Below are positions 33,590 to 43,497 of a stretch of 64,000 nucleotides of DNA, one piece after another. The position numbers and the translations under genes were made by a program. Where the stretch lies: positions 494,721,232 to 494,785,231 of the forward strand of contig NC_133326.1 in NCBI RefSeq assembly GCF_042186555.1, in the 5' to 3' direction. How positions within the stretch are numbered: position 1 is the stretch's first letter; every line of letters starts with the position of its first letter. The stretch comes from Aquarana catesbeiana. Lineage: Eukaryota; Chordata; Amphibia; Anura; Ranidae. A model generated the notes under the pieces. That model was not told the DNA's origin and searched no databases. It was given only the letters and a program-made list of their open reading frames with translations.

Positions 33590-35100
33590 TCATCCAGCGA
33601 GGGGGGCGCCTCGAGGCTTTAGGACTCTGCTTTGCAGGTTTCCGGCCCCAGGACTTCTTTTGAGCCTGGGCCTGACCCTGAGGTTTTCCTCTAGAGTCTG
33701 ACGGTGGAGGCCGTCGCCACTGCCTAGAGGCGGAAGCCCCTGGTGCAGGAGAAAGAGCGCGTCTAAACGAAGGGCGTTTATACTTTCTTTTAACTGGCAA
33801 AAGAGTACTTTTTCCACTAGAAATTGTTTGGATGTATTTGTCCAAATCATCCACAAATAGTTGATCCCCATAAAAAGGGAACCCAGCCAGGAGTTTTTTA
33901 CATGGTGCTTCGGCTGACCATTTTTTTAACCAAAGGATTCTACGCATATGTGCTAGCATAAGGCGGGACGCCTGGTGAATAGAATCTTTAATGGCAAGGC
34001 ATAATGCTTTTGGTAGTTTGGCCAAATCCGAGGCTTGTTGTGCAGGAACCTCTTTAAAGGCCTGTTTAAATTAATCCTTTAGGAATTGACAGATGCCAAT
34101 TGCAGTGACTGTAGGCTGCGTAATGGCACCTGCCAAGGAAAAAGCGGATTTTAATAGGAATTCCAATCTCTTATCTGTTGGATCCTTAAGCATTTGTGCA
34201 TTGTCTACTGGACAAGTTAGACTTTTATTCACACTGGAAATCGCAGTGTCAACTGCTGGTACTTTCCATTTTTTGGTGAATTTCTCCTCCATGGGATAGA
34301 GAACTGAGAATCTCTTTGGAGGGAGAAAATGCTTATCCGGGTGATCCCATTCAGCATAAATAAGCTGTTCCAGTAATGCATGGACAGGAAACACATGCAA
34401 AGGCTGTGAAGGTTTTAAGAAACCCAAGGAAGAAACAGAGATTTCAGCAGACTTCGTTAGGGGTAGCATGAAAGTAGAACGAGCCATCTCCGTAAGAGAT
34501 CGTATCAGTAATTTCTCAGATTGCGAGGCTGAAAAAGGTTCATCTACCGTTGTTTCCTCCGCAGGAGTCACCGGTTTGTCTTTCTTCCTGATCGCCTGAG
34601 GGTAACACCTCATCCTGTGCCCACTGTTCCCCTTGCAAAGGGTCTAAGGTGGGGGAGGGGGATCTAGCACACTTCCTATCCATTTGAATGGAGGATGCGA
34701 TTAAAGCCGCTAATCTTCCTTCTAGGTCCTGCAGGGTGGAGGAAAAGACATCTTCAGTCACGTATACAGGGGCTGAGATGTGGGAAGCAGCTGCACCACC
34801 AATTTGTTCCAATGGCTCACCCTGGTTGCCATAATTGGTATTTCAGGCAAGGATGACAATGTGGAGACACGACTGGAGTTCCTAACGCCTGGGGGAGAAA
34901 TCTTTAATTTTTTGGTTTTTGTGGTGTCTTTTTTGGTATGCATAGTCCTAAGCACAAAAGCAGAGGCACTATTAAATTGCACTAATTGCTGAACATAGCC
35001 ATGACAGAATGATGCCGCTATTAAGTTCAGCCTAGTGCTGGGAAAAAATGCCCTTCCTGTATAAGGAATGCCACTTGCAGCCCTTACGTGCGCCACCGCT
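33590..35100 (-). pseudogene. DIRS-B Gag-like region and RT leader
   Basis: Frames 35096-34758, 34812-34540 and 34613-34071 match the DIRS-A Gag-like blocks (EDVFSSTLQDLEGRLAALI, HALLEQLIYAEWDHPDKHFL, EEKFTKKWKVPAVDTAISS). Frame 34025-33120 gives a basic, proline-rich linker (KRKYKRPSFRRALSPAPG) leading into the RT. Function is inferred from position in the family. Confidence 0.75.
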
Positions 35101-35139
35101 CCTGTGTCCCGTGTGAAGCCTGCTTGCTCCTCCTCGCTA

Positions 35140-35520
35140 TCAGCCGAGGAGAGACTGCTCCAGCTGAATGTTAAGTGTGCTGTTTTTCTGTGCGTCCTCG
35201 TGGACGTTACACGGCACTGCGCCTAGGCCCCGCCCCCTTTGTAAACCCGCCCCCTCCTTTCGTATGAAAAATATTCCCGGGGGTGGCTTTCGGGTCCACA
35301 GACCCAATACGAGGAGGGGGGGGGGGGAGAGGCAGAGCCCATGACACCAGCCAGCAGAAGAAAACAACAGTTGGAGCAAATTTCGGGACCTCCGCACTGG
35401 TCCCTTCAGGGGGGAGAAAAAAGCTTTGGCAGATCTCTTACCTGAGAGGAATCCCCCTGTACAAGCTGCTGCGGCCACACACAGACTGACACTGAGCTTT
35501 ACAGTGAAGACAACAGATTA
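35140..35520. other. GC-rich leader of DIRS-B
   Basis: This part contains gccccgccccctttg and a run of 12 G (35318-35329). The corresponding part of DIRS-A (26900-27060) is also GC-rich (cgacccgcccgcctcc, cgcccgcacacg). It may be the promoter or leader of the family; that is inference. Confidence 0.4.
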
Positions 35521-36098
35521 AGGCATGTGCATATACTCCCTCTAGTGGAGAATTAAGGCATGACAACATTTTTTCCCTTAAAGAAGAAATCATAGGTGGA
35601 CTTTTTAGTTCCTAAGTTTCTTCCCTTACCTTATCCCAGCCACAGGATTTGATGATTTAACAGTCAATCCAACCTTCACCCATCACAGCGGTCTGCGTTT
35701 AGCAAACCTTCAAGAACCGGGTCCCTTTTTATCGGGATTCCACTCCCTTGGACCTGTAAAAGCACCCCACCAGGAAAAGCTCTTAGGTAATGTAGCATGA
35801 CCAAAGCCCTGGGTCCCGGGGTCCAGCCCTCAAAGAGAGGCGTTACAGGCAATACCTTGTGCTTTGTATACGAGACCCAGGTACTATCCACTTTGGCCTC
35901 AGTGGCAGTTTGGATCCGGTCTATGGACGCTATTTAAATCCCACAAGGATCCCTCCTGGAGCTCCTCAGAGCACATCTTTACTCTTGACCAACACCTTAG
36001 ACACTGACGAAAAAAACTGAGGTACTCCTGGTAGGAGGAGGGTTTATATAGGGAGTGAACTTCCTGTATTGGGTGTACCAGTGTCCATCACCTGAAGG

Positions 36099-37277
36099 CC
36101 TTCAAAAAATACAAGGTTGAGGAATAATCATCAGAATTCAGACTTTATAAAGAATGAAACAAGGAATGTAAGGGTGCAATTAGGGCGGCTAAGATAGAAC
36201 ATGAAAGACACATAGCAGAGGAAAGCAAAAAAAAAAAAAAAAAAAAACCCAAGAAATTCTATGCAAATTCTAAGTATGTAAACAGTAAAAAAGGGGAGGA
36301 CAGACCCTATTGACCCCATAAAGAATGAGGAAGGACAAAGGATGGGGAGATGGTGAAGGTATTGGATTTATTTTTCTCCTCAGTCTTCACGAAGAAATCG
36401 GGGGGCTTCACTAACCAAAACTGCAGTGTTTATCCTCATGACACATCACAGGAAGCACCTCCATGGTTAACAGAGGACAGAATTAACATTAGACTTGGGA
36501 AACTTAACATTAATAAATCACCAGGACCAGGTGGCATGCACCCGAGGGTAATTAGGGAACTCAGTCAAGTAATTGCCAGACCACTGTTCCTAATTTTTAC
36601 TGACAGTCTACTGACTGGAATGGTACCAGCTGAATCGAGAAAAGCCAATGTAGCACCAATATTTAAAAAGGGCCCAAAATACATCCCTGGGAATTACAGA
36701 TCAGTTAGCCTAACATCAATAGTATGCAAGATCTTGGAGGGGATGATAAGGGACTATATACAAGATTTTAGTAATGAGAACGGTATCATTAGCAGTAATC
36801 AGCATGGATTCATAAAGAATAGTTCTTGCCAAACCAATCTATTAACCTTCTATGAGGAGGTGAGTTGCCATCTAGATAAAGGAAGGCCCATAGATGTGGT
36901 GTATCTGGATTTTGCAAAAGCATTTTACACAGGTCCCCATAAACGTTTACTGTACAAAATAAGGTCCATTGGCATGGACCATAAGGTGAATGCAAGGATT
37001 GAAAACTGGCTACAAGGGCGAGTTCAGAGGGTGGTGATAACTGGGGAGTACTCGGAATGGTCAGGGTTGGGTAGTGGGGTCCCCCAGGGTTCTGTGCTGG
37101 GATCAATCCTATTTAATTTGCTCATAAACGACCTGGAGGATGGGCTAAACAGTTCAATCTCTGTATTTCTGGACGATACTAAGCTAAGCAGGGCAATAAC
37201 TTCTCCGCAGGATGTGGAAGCTTTTCAAAAAGATCTGAACAAATGAATGAGGTAGGCGACTACATGGCAAATGAGGT
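36099..37277 (+). pseudogene. CR1-type LINE fragment b, reverse transcriptase part
   Basis: A nearly continuous frame, 36350-37246, covers most of the RT: SPGPGGMHPRVI, YIPGNYRSVSLTSIVCK, NQHGFIKNSS, VVYLDFAKAF (first catalytic Asp kept), and SGVPQGSVLGSILFNLLIND. The central FADD motif reads FLDD (VFLDDTKLSR). The frame ends with a stop at 37244-37246. Positions 36140-36900 repeat the same part of the LINE as fragment a on the other side of DIRS-B, but with many differences. Confidence 0.9.
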
Positions 37278-38293
37278 TTAACCACTTCAATACAGGGCAC
37301 TTATACACCTTCCTGCCCAGACCAATTTTCAGCTTTCAGAGCTGTCGCAGTTTGAATGACAATTGCACGGTCATCCATCACTGTACTCAAACTAAATTTT
37401 TATCATTTTGTTCCCACAAATAGAGCTTTCTTTTGGTGGTATTTGATAACCTCTGCGGTTTTTATTTTTTGCTAAACAAATAAAAAAAGAACGAAAATTT
37501 TGAAAAAAATAAAAGTTTTGCTTTTGTTTCTGTTATAAAATTTTGTAAATAAGATTTCTCTTTCACTGATGGGCACTGATAAGGCAGCACCGATAAGGTG
37601 GCACCAATGAGCGGGCACTGACGGGCATTAATAGGCGGTACTGATGGGCACTGAAAGGCTGCAAAGATGGGTTCTTATGGGTGTCACCGATAGGCGGCAC
37701 TGCTGGGCACTGATAGGCAGCACTGATGGGCATTGATACGTGGCACTGATACGCAGCACTGATAGGCATTCCTGGTGGCACTGGCAGTGGTAGGCATTGT
37801 GAGTGGGCAATGATTGGCAGCTACCTGGGCACAGATTGGTATTTCCCTGGGGTTCTAGGGGGGGGCATACCTGGTGGTCTAGTGTGGATGGCCATCCTGG
37901 TGGTCCTGGGCGGCATAATGGTGGTCCTGGGTGGGATCCGAGGGGGGGCTGTGCTGATAAACAATCAGCACAGACCCCCCCTGTCAGGAGAGCAGCCGAT
38001 CGGCTCTCCTCTACTCGCGTAAAATACAATCACCGGCTCTTCCTATTTATATCGTGATCAGCCGTGATTGGACACGGTTGATCACGTGGTAAAGAGTCTC
38101 CGTCAGAGACTCTTTACCTAGATCGGAGTTGTGGTGTGTCAGACTGGCACACCGCAACAACGATCGCCGCGATGCGCGCCCTCGGGGGCGCGCAGCGGCT
38201 TAATATCCTGACGACGTCATATGACGCCCAGTCAGGGTGTTGAAACCACTTTGCCGCCGTTATTCTGCTATATGGCGGGCGGCAAGTGGTTAA
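37278..38293. mobile_element. TTAACCACTT-family element, copy B3, inside CR1
   Basis: Bounded by TTAA at 37278-37281 and at 38290-38293. The ends are TTAACCACTTCAATACAGG and, read from the right, TTAACCACTTGCCGCC. The CR1 reading frame is cleanly resumed if the element and one TTAA are removed. The interior includes AT-rich sequence (37380-37560), a tandem array of about 10-12-bp units (37560-37800), a GC-rich block and inverted words gtaaagagtctc and gagactctttac near 38090-38117. No transposase. Confidence 0.93.
37560..37800. repeat. GGGCACTGATAGGCGGCACTGAT tandem array
   Basis: Irregular repeats of GGCACTGATAGGC-type words, about 10-24 bp per unit, within element B3. Similar arrays occur at 57395-57700 (other strand) and 62610-62810 in related elements. 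The open frames rich in ISAAYQCP come from this array and are not genes. Confidence 0.85.
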
Positions 38294-39045
38294 TGTAGAA
38301 AAATTTAACATAATGCATTTGTGTGGCAAAAATATGAATGCAATCTATACACGGGGGGGGGGGGGGGGGGGACACACCTCTGGGGGAATCTAGGATGGAA
38401 AAGGGCCTGGGGGTCTTAGTAGATGATAGGCTCAGCAATGGCATGCAATGCCAAGCTGCTGCTAACAAAGCAAACAGAATATTGACATGCATTAAAAAGG
38501 GGATCAACTCCAGAGATAAAACAATAATTCTCCCGCTCTACAGTACTCTGGCCCGGATGCACCTAGAGCATGCTGTCCAGTTCTGGGCACCAGTCTTCAG
38601 GAAGGATGTACTGGAAATGGAGCGAGTACAAAGAAGGGCAACAAAGCTAATAAAGGGTCTGGAGGATGTTAGTGATGAGAAAAGGTTGCGAGCACTGAAC
38701 TTATTCTCTCTGGAGAAGAGACACTTGAGAGGGGATATGATTTCAATTTACAAATACCATACTGGTGACCCCACAATAGGGACCACTCATTAAAATTAGA
38801 AGAAAGGAGGTTTAACCTTAAACTACGTTGAGGGTTCTTTACTGTAAGAGCGGCAAGAATGTGGAATTCCCTTCCACAGGCGGTGGTATCAGCGGGGAGC
38901 ATCAATAGTTTCAAAAAACTATTAGATAAGCACCTGAACGACCACAACATACAGGGATATACAATGTAATACTGACATATAATCACACACAGGTTGGACT
39001 TGATGGACTTGTGTCTTTTTTCAACCTCACCTACTATGTAACAGA
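38294..39045 (+). pseudogene. CR1-type LINE fragment b, C-terminal part and 3' end
   Basis: Continues the RT after element B3. Frame 38338-38793 carries the thumb and C-terminal region: GVLVDDRLSNGMQCQAAANK, ILPLYSTLARMHLEHAVQFW, MERVQRRATKLIKGLEDVSD and LRGDMISIYKY. A run of about 20 G at 38351-38370 disrupts the start. The 3' end reads caacctcacctactatgtaac, a CR1-type tail without poly(A), and joins Tc1-D sequence. Confidence 0.9.
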
Positions 39046-39494
39046 CATGTTTAGTGCGGACCAAAGACAGAATTTTTTAAGAAAATACCCTCAAATTAAC
39101 TGTGAAGCATAATGGTGTAATTGTTATAGTTTGGGGTGCTTTGTTGAACCAAGGTCTAGGCAGCTTGCCATGATTGGGGCAAATAGGCCGTTCACTTTGC
39201 AAGGGGATTTAACCCAAAGCTTAGTGAACATGGTGAAGTTTCACCTGGCAAAGAATACCCAACCATATGCATGGAGAATAAAAATCTGCATTTTTGTTTG
39301 CACACGATTGGAAGATGAAAGTCAGCAGAGCTTCATCTCATTCACCAAGCTCTGAAGCAAATCCCCTTGCAAAATTAACAGCCTATTTGCCATTAATATA
39401 TTAACCCCACTGAGTCAACTTTGAATTCTGCGTTATATAAAAACGTACTTGACTGGAACGGGAGACCATCTGTCTGAAAGCTGACCCAAAAATA
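39046..39494 (+). pseudogene. Tc1-D transposase, second part
   Basis: Decayed coding sequence with gtgaagcataatggtg (VKHNGG), ttggggtgctttgttg (WGCF) and gggagaccatctgtctg. The frame is broken by stops. The text continues across the nested Tc1-E: acccaaaaata before 39495 joins tctttcaacatgacaaaa after 41788. Confidence 0.75.
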
Positions 39495-39639
39495 CAGTGT
39501 ATTGGAAACCCCCTTCACTTTTTTCAATTTTGTTATTTTGCACCCTGATACTACAGTTGTTCAAATTCATTTTTTTCTCATTAATCTACACTCAGCACCC
39601 CATAATGACAACATGAAAACAGAATTTTAGAAATTTTCT

Positions 39640-40391
39640 GCTGTACGAAAGGTTCCCAAGAGCACAGTGACCTCCATTATTCTCAAATGGAAGAAGTTTG
39701 CCACAACCAAGCCTCTCCTCAGTGCAAAACACATGAAAGCCCACTTGGAGTTTGCAAAAAAAGCACCTGAATGACTCTCAGACCGAGGAACAAGATTCTC
39801 TAGTTTGATAAACCTAAGATTGAACTGTTTGACCTCAATTCTAAATGTTATGTCTGGAGGAAACCAGGCACCACTCATCACCTACCCAATACATCCCAAC
39901 AGAGAAGCATGGTGGTGGCAGAATCATGCTGTGGTGGCGTTTTTCAGCCGCAGGGACTGGGAGACTGGTCAGGGTTGAGGGGAAGCTGAATAGAGCAAAA
40001 TACAGAGATAGCCTGAATGAAAACCTGTTCCACAGTGTTCAGGACCTTAGACTGGGCCGAAGGTTCACCTTTCAACATGACGATTTTAATAACACAGCCA
40101 AGACAACTCAGGAGTGGCTTAGGTAAAACTCTGTGAATGTCCTAGAAGCCCAGCCAGAGCCCTGACTTGAACCCTATTGAACTTCTCTGGAGAGACCTGA
40201 AAATAGCTGTCCACTGACGATACCCACCGATGATCTCCACCCAACCTGACTGAGCTTGAGAGGATTTGCAAAGAACAAACGGAAAAAAATCTCTCAATCC
40301 CGGTGTGCAAAGCTTCTCGCGCCATACCCATAAATACTCAAATCTGTAATTGCTGCCAAAGCTGCTTCAACAAAGTACAGGGTCTAAATAC
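39640..40391 (+). pseudogene. Tc1-E transposase remnant
   Basis: Plus strand. It starts within the coding region (gttcccaagagcacagtg, TSIILKWKKF-like) and proceeds to frame 39845-40126 (GGGRIMLWWRFSAAGTGRL, KLNRAKYRDSL, DLRLGRRFTFQ). The DNDPKH motif is corrupted (HDDFNNTAK). Downstream gagccctgacttgaac and ctctggagagacctg correspond to SPDLNPIE-LWRDL. The N-terminal half is deleted. Inactive. Confidence 0.85.
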
Positions 40392-40862
40392 TTAAAGGGG
40401 TTGTAAAGGTTCGTGTTTTTTCACCTTAATGCATCTTATGCATTAAAGGTGAAAAAACACAGGTCAGTGACCGGCCTCCCAGCCCCCCCATTTTATTTAC
40501 CTGGACTCTCGAACTTGTCCCACGGGGACGCGCTCTCTCTCTGCCTGGGGTTCTCGATTGGATAGATTGATAGCAGCGCAGCCATTGGCTCCCGCTGCTG
40601 TCAATCAAATCCAATGACGCGGGGGCCAGGGGTCAGGGCCGAGTCCTGCATTCGGCCTCTATGGACACTGAATGCTGGACTTGGGAGCACACCAGCAAGG
40701 TATACCTCCCAGGGGGTTATCAGGTGTGGGGAGGAGCCGCTGAGGGACCCCAGAAGAGCAGGTTTGGGGCCACTCTGTGCAAAACGAGCTGCACAGTGAA
40801 GGTAAGTATGATATGTTTGTTATTTTTTTTTTTTTAAAACTGAACCTTTAGTGTCACTTTAA
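40392..40862 (-). mobile_element. Family A MITE, copy 4, inside Tc1-E
   Basis: TTAA at 40392-40395 and TTAA at 40859-40862. Ends AGGGGTTGTAAAGG and, from the right, AGTGACACTAAAGG. Body blocks are inverted relative to copy 1 (ttggctcccgctgctgtcaa, ggtaagtatgatatgtttg). The Tc1 terminal region reads on across it once one TTAA is removed. The donor consensus AGGTAAGT at 40800-40807 is on plus. Confidence 0.93.
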
Positions 40863-40917
40863 GTGTATGTGCTATTTCATTTTTTTTTTTTTAATAAAGT
40901 CACAGACATTTCTAAAA

Positions 40918-41642
40918 GTCCCACATTGCCATTTTTATCTTTAATTGTGATCACCTTTTATATTTTTGTAATGTATGGCGTTTTACCCCAATAAATCCTA
41001 TCTTGGATGACCTGCACCATGTGGAGTTCCCTTTTTCTTTCTCCAATGCTTGAGCACTGATGACTATCCCTGGACCATCCTCTACTGGAAACGAGTGTTG
41101 TGAGTGACAGCCTCAAATCTCCATCTGGGACCACCTTCCACCTCGTGTCCATTGGAGTCTGTGACTTACAGGATACCGTCTAGTCCGACAACATCATATC
41201 ATGGTAGATCTTCCCTAAGCCTTTTTGACGCACTGCCATATGGTATGTGCATCCTACTGATCTGGTAAGGGTACCTACCTCTTCCTATTGAAGGTCTTCA
41301 TGCCTTTTGGTACTCTCCCTTTGATTGAAAATTAAGAAGAAAGCTTCCCATCTTTTGACACCTCACATGTGGACTTTCAGTATATAGAAAATTTATTTTG
41401 CCGTCTCATATTTCATATATAGGCTCTTGGTCCTCTTCTTATATATTTATATGCATTCACTTCACTTATGCACCTGAATGTGTTTTTGATCCACATTTAT
41501 ATATGCACATATTGTACAAATGGTTAATATTAGCGCTACACTTATTTTTACAATTTCTCAGTGGACTTGGTTTGTTTGTGTGTTAGCTGCTTTTAGTTTT
41601 TATATTTTTGGTTTAGCGCAGCATCTTCACCCCTGTTTGTAC
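40918..41642. mobile_element. 725-bp insert with 12-bp direct repeats
   Basis: ACATTTCTAAAA occurs at 40906-40917 and again at 41643-41654, and the Tc1-E end reads through when one copy and the insert are removed. A 12-base duplication suits target-primed retrotransposition. The insert has no poly(A) tail or recognised protein. Its last 200 bases are AT-rich, with ttagcgctacac and ggtttagcgcagcatcttc words near 41530-41630. The family is unknown. Confidence 0.8.
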
Positions 41643-41786
41643 ACATTTCTAAAATTCTGTTTTCACATTATGGGGTACTAGTGTAGATTAATGAGAAAAA
41701 ATTAATTGAAACAACTGTAGTTTCAGGCTGTAACATAACAAAATTGAAAAAAGTGAAGTGGGTCTGAATACTTTATGAACGCACTG

Positions 41787-42211
41787 TAGGTCTTTCAACA
41801 TGACAAAATACACTAGCAAGGATTGGTCCAACAACAAAAGGATGGTTTTCAACAGGCCTTGAAATGCGATGGGGGAATTTTAGAAGGGTAGTTTGTGAAA
41901 GAAAACCCACAAACAAGTCGATACCAGAGACTGGTGAACAATTAGTTACACCAAACGCCAACAAGAAGTAATTTGTGCTGCAGAGGGCAATACCAGCTTC
42001 TGATGGCACTGGTGTACTTACTTTTCAACAGTATACATTACATCTATTGATATTTTTGTTGTACAAATGATTGGCTATGCAAATTCTTGTGTTTTTATGC
42101 AAGTATTACCTTTATCTGTAGGCACCATTTCAATGAACGATGAATGTTTGTTCAAATATGTTGAAAAAGTCAACAATTTGAATCAGCTGTATTTACTTTT
42201 TCATTTGGCTG
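41787..42211 (+). pseudogene. Tc1-D transposase C-terminus and right terminal repeat
   Basis: tttcaacatgacaaaatac is the FQHDN-type block, with the second catalytic aspartate region, of Tc1-D after the Tc1-E break. acgccaacaagaagtaatttg and ttctgatggcactggtgtac lead to the inverted repeat end. Stops and gaps abound. Confidence 0.7.
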
Positions 42212-42469
42212 TACAATGTGTAGCCTTTCATGTACTGGTTTAACCATTATTTATCTAAGGCGTTGCTTATAAATTTAACAAATGACTCCAGTACCAACAA
42301 AAACTTTTGAATAGTTTACATTGCCAGAGCTATTTAATTCTTTAATACATGTGTAAGTTTAACAGGTTTTAACTGACACATACATCCAAGTGGGTTCACC
42401 TGTGCTTCCTTACTTTAGGAAAACGTGGAGCCAGTAAAAGCCATGTTGAGCTTGTGAATGACCCACGAT

Positions 42470-42722
42470 TTAGGCTGGCCATATATGCTGCTAATTTCTT
42501 TCCTGTAAACACGGGTTGCAGGAAAGAAATTCACACGATTCCCCTATTAACACAGTCAGGAAATGACTATAGCGGCCGCTAGCAATAATCGCAAGTGAAT
42601 CCAGCAAGTTGTACCCAAGTTGATCGATCAACTTGGTACATTCAGCCTGCCCACTAACAGTTCGAATCGCTGGCGGTTCTTGCTGAACTGGTAGAGATTT
42701 TAACCGTTTATGGCCGGTCTAA
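42470..42722. mobile_element. MITE with GGCTGGCCATA ends
   Basis: GGCTGGCCATATATG near 42473 and the inverse GACCGGCCATAAACG read from 42720 mark the ends. A palindrome TTGATCGATCAA lies at 42620-42631. No coding frame. It is related in tip sequence to the GTGTATGGCCAGCTT repeats elsewhere in the window. Confidence 0.6.
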
Positions 42723-43009
42723 CAGCCATTCCAGGGACAATAGCCACATAGAGCTCTTATTTGTATTTATTTTCAAACTGTTAGCGGCACACAGAACGCA
42801 TTAATTAGTACAAAAAGGCTTTTTTTTCTCACTGAAATTACATTGTCAATACATAAAGACTGCTATGGCTGCAGTTTTTTTCCTGACTGTGTAGTTTCTG
42901 TTTTTACACAAACGCAGAAGTTGTGTTTGTCACTACTTTGCCTGCATTCTGCCATATTTTTAGTCCTTAATGGATGTGACGGATCTGTCAGTGGTAGCCT
43001 AATCTACTT

Positions 43010-43340
43010 CTAAAGGTTCAATCGTTACTGCAAGAGCAATAATTCTACCGCTAGACCTCCTCTGTAATTTTAAACTGGTAACCTGTAAACATTTTTAAAG
43101 TGTTTGTCGCCATTCCACGAGCGTGCGCAATTTTAAAGCATTACATGTTTGGTATCTATTTACTCGGCATAATATCATCTTTCACATTAAACAAATAAAT
43201 TGGGCTAACTTTACTGTTTTTTTTCATTCAAAAAAGGGTATTTTTTCCAAAAAAACTGCGTTTGAAAGAACGCTGCGCAAAAACAGTGTGACATAAAATA
43301 TTGCAACGATCAGCATTTTATTCTCTAGGGTCTCTGCTAA

Positions 43341-43401
<61 letters not shown>

Positions 43402-43492
43402 TGGGGGTTCTAAGTTATTTTCTAGCAAAAAATACTAAATTTAAACTTGTAAACAAAAAGTTCCAGAAAAGGCCTGGTCAGCGAGTGGTTAA
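43010..43492. repeat. Dispersed repeat family C, copy 1
   Basis: It matches 48920-49815 in order: gagcaataattcta-c-ctag-cctcctctgtaa, tttgtcgccattccacgag, catgtttggtatctattta, gcgtttgaaaga, agtttgggggtt, ttttctagcaaaaaatact. It ends at gcgagtggTTAA (43489-43492). Copy 1 lacks the Harbinger-like MITE present in copy 2, giving an empty site. A (TA)n run fills 43343-43398 here, whereas copy 2 has a short (TATC)n. Confidence 0.8.
43343..43398. repeat. (TA)n microsatellite
   Basis: About 27 TA units within repeat family C copy 1. Confidence 0.97.
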
Positions 43493-43497
43493 GAAGT

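Larger units (their letters stand above)
30329..36098 (-). mobile_element. DIRS-type retrotransposon, copy DIRS-B
   Basis: Same order and orientation as DIRS-A, and clearly the same family. The left terminal repeat is at 30329-30600 and the internal complementary region at 30615-30660 (tttatcgtacgtcatggg). The recombinase, RNase H, RT and Gag regions follow, and a right terminal repeat runs 35960-36098. The right end stops about 65 bases short of the tip seen in DIRS-A and meets CR1 sequence. It interrupts CR1 fragment a. It keeps the recombinase catalytic residues but has several frameshifts. Confidence 0.9.
39495..41786 (+). mobile_element. Tc1/mariner element (Tc1-E) nested in Tc1-D
   Basis: Flanked by TA at 39493-39494 and TA at 41787-41788. 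The ends are CAGTGTATTGGAAAC... on the left and the inverse CAGTGCGTTCATAAAG from the right, then matching CTTCACTTTTTTCAATTTTG in both. The interior holds transposase remains on plus, a family A MITE (40396-40858) and a 725-bp insert (40918-41642). Without these it is about 1.1 kb. Confidence 0.9.
28494..42211 (+). mobile_element. Tc1-like element (Tc1-D) expanded to 13.7 kb by nested insertions
   Basis: The left tip, CAGGCATGTGAAAAAGTAAG, follows TA (28492-28493). The right tip, read inward, is CAGCCAAATGAAAAAGTAAA next to TA (42212-42213). Both ends continue with acattatttg-like ttttcaacatatttgaaca blocks. Own sequence is 28494-28800, 29264-29605, 39046-39494 and 41787-42211, about 1.5 kb in all, the normal size for a Tc1. 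Everything else inside is later insertion. Confidence 0.85.

Noticed and set aside
37563..38029. Proline- and cysteine-bearing frames (ISAAYQCP-like) here and at 57310-57735 and 62423-62888
   Set aside because: They arise from short tandem arrays in TTAACCACTT elements; frames are not conserved between copies.
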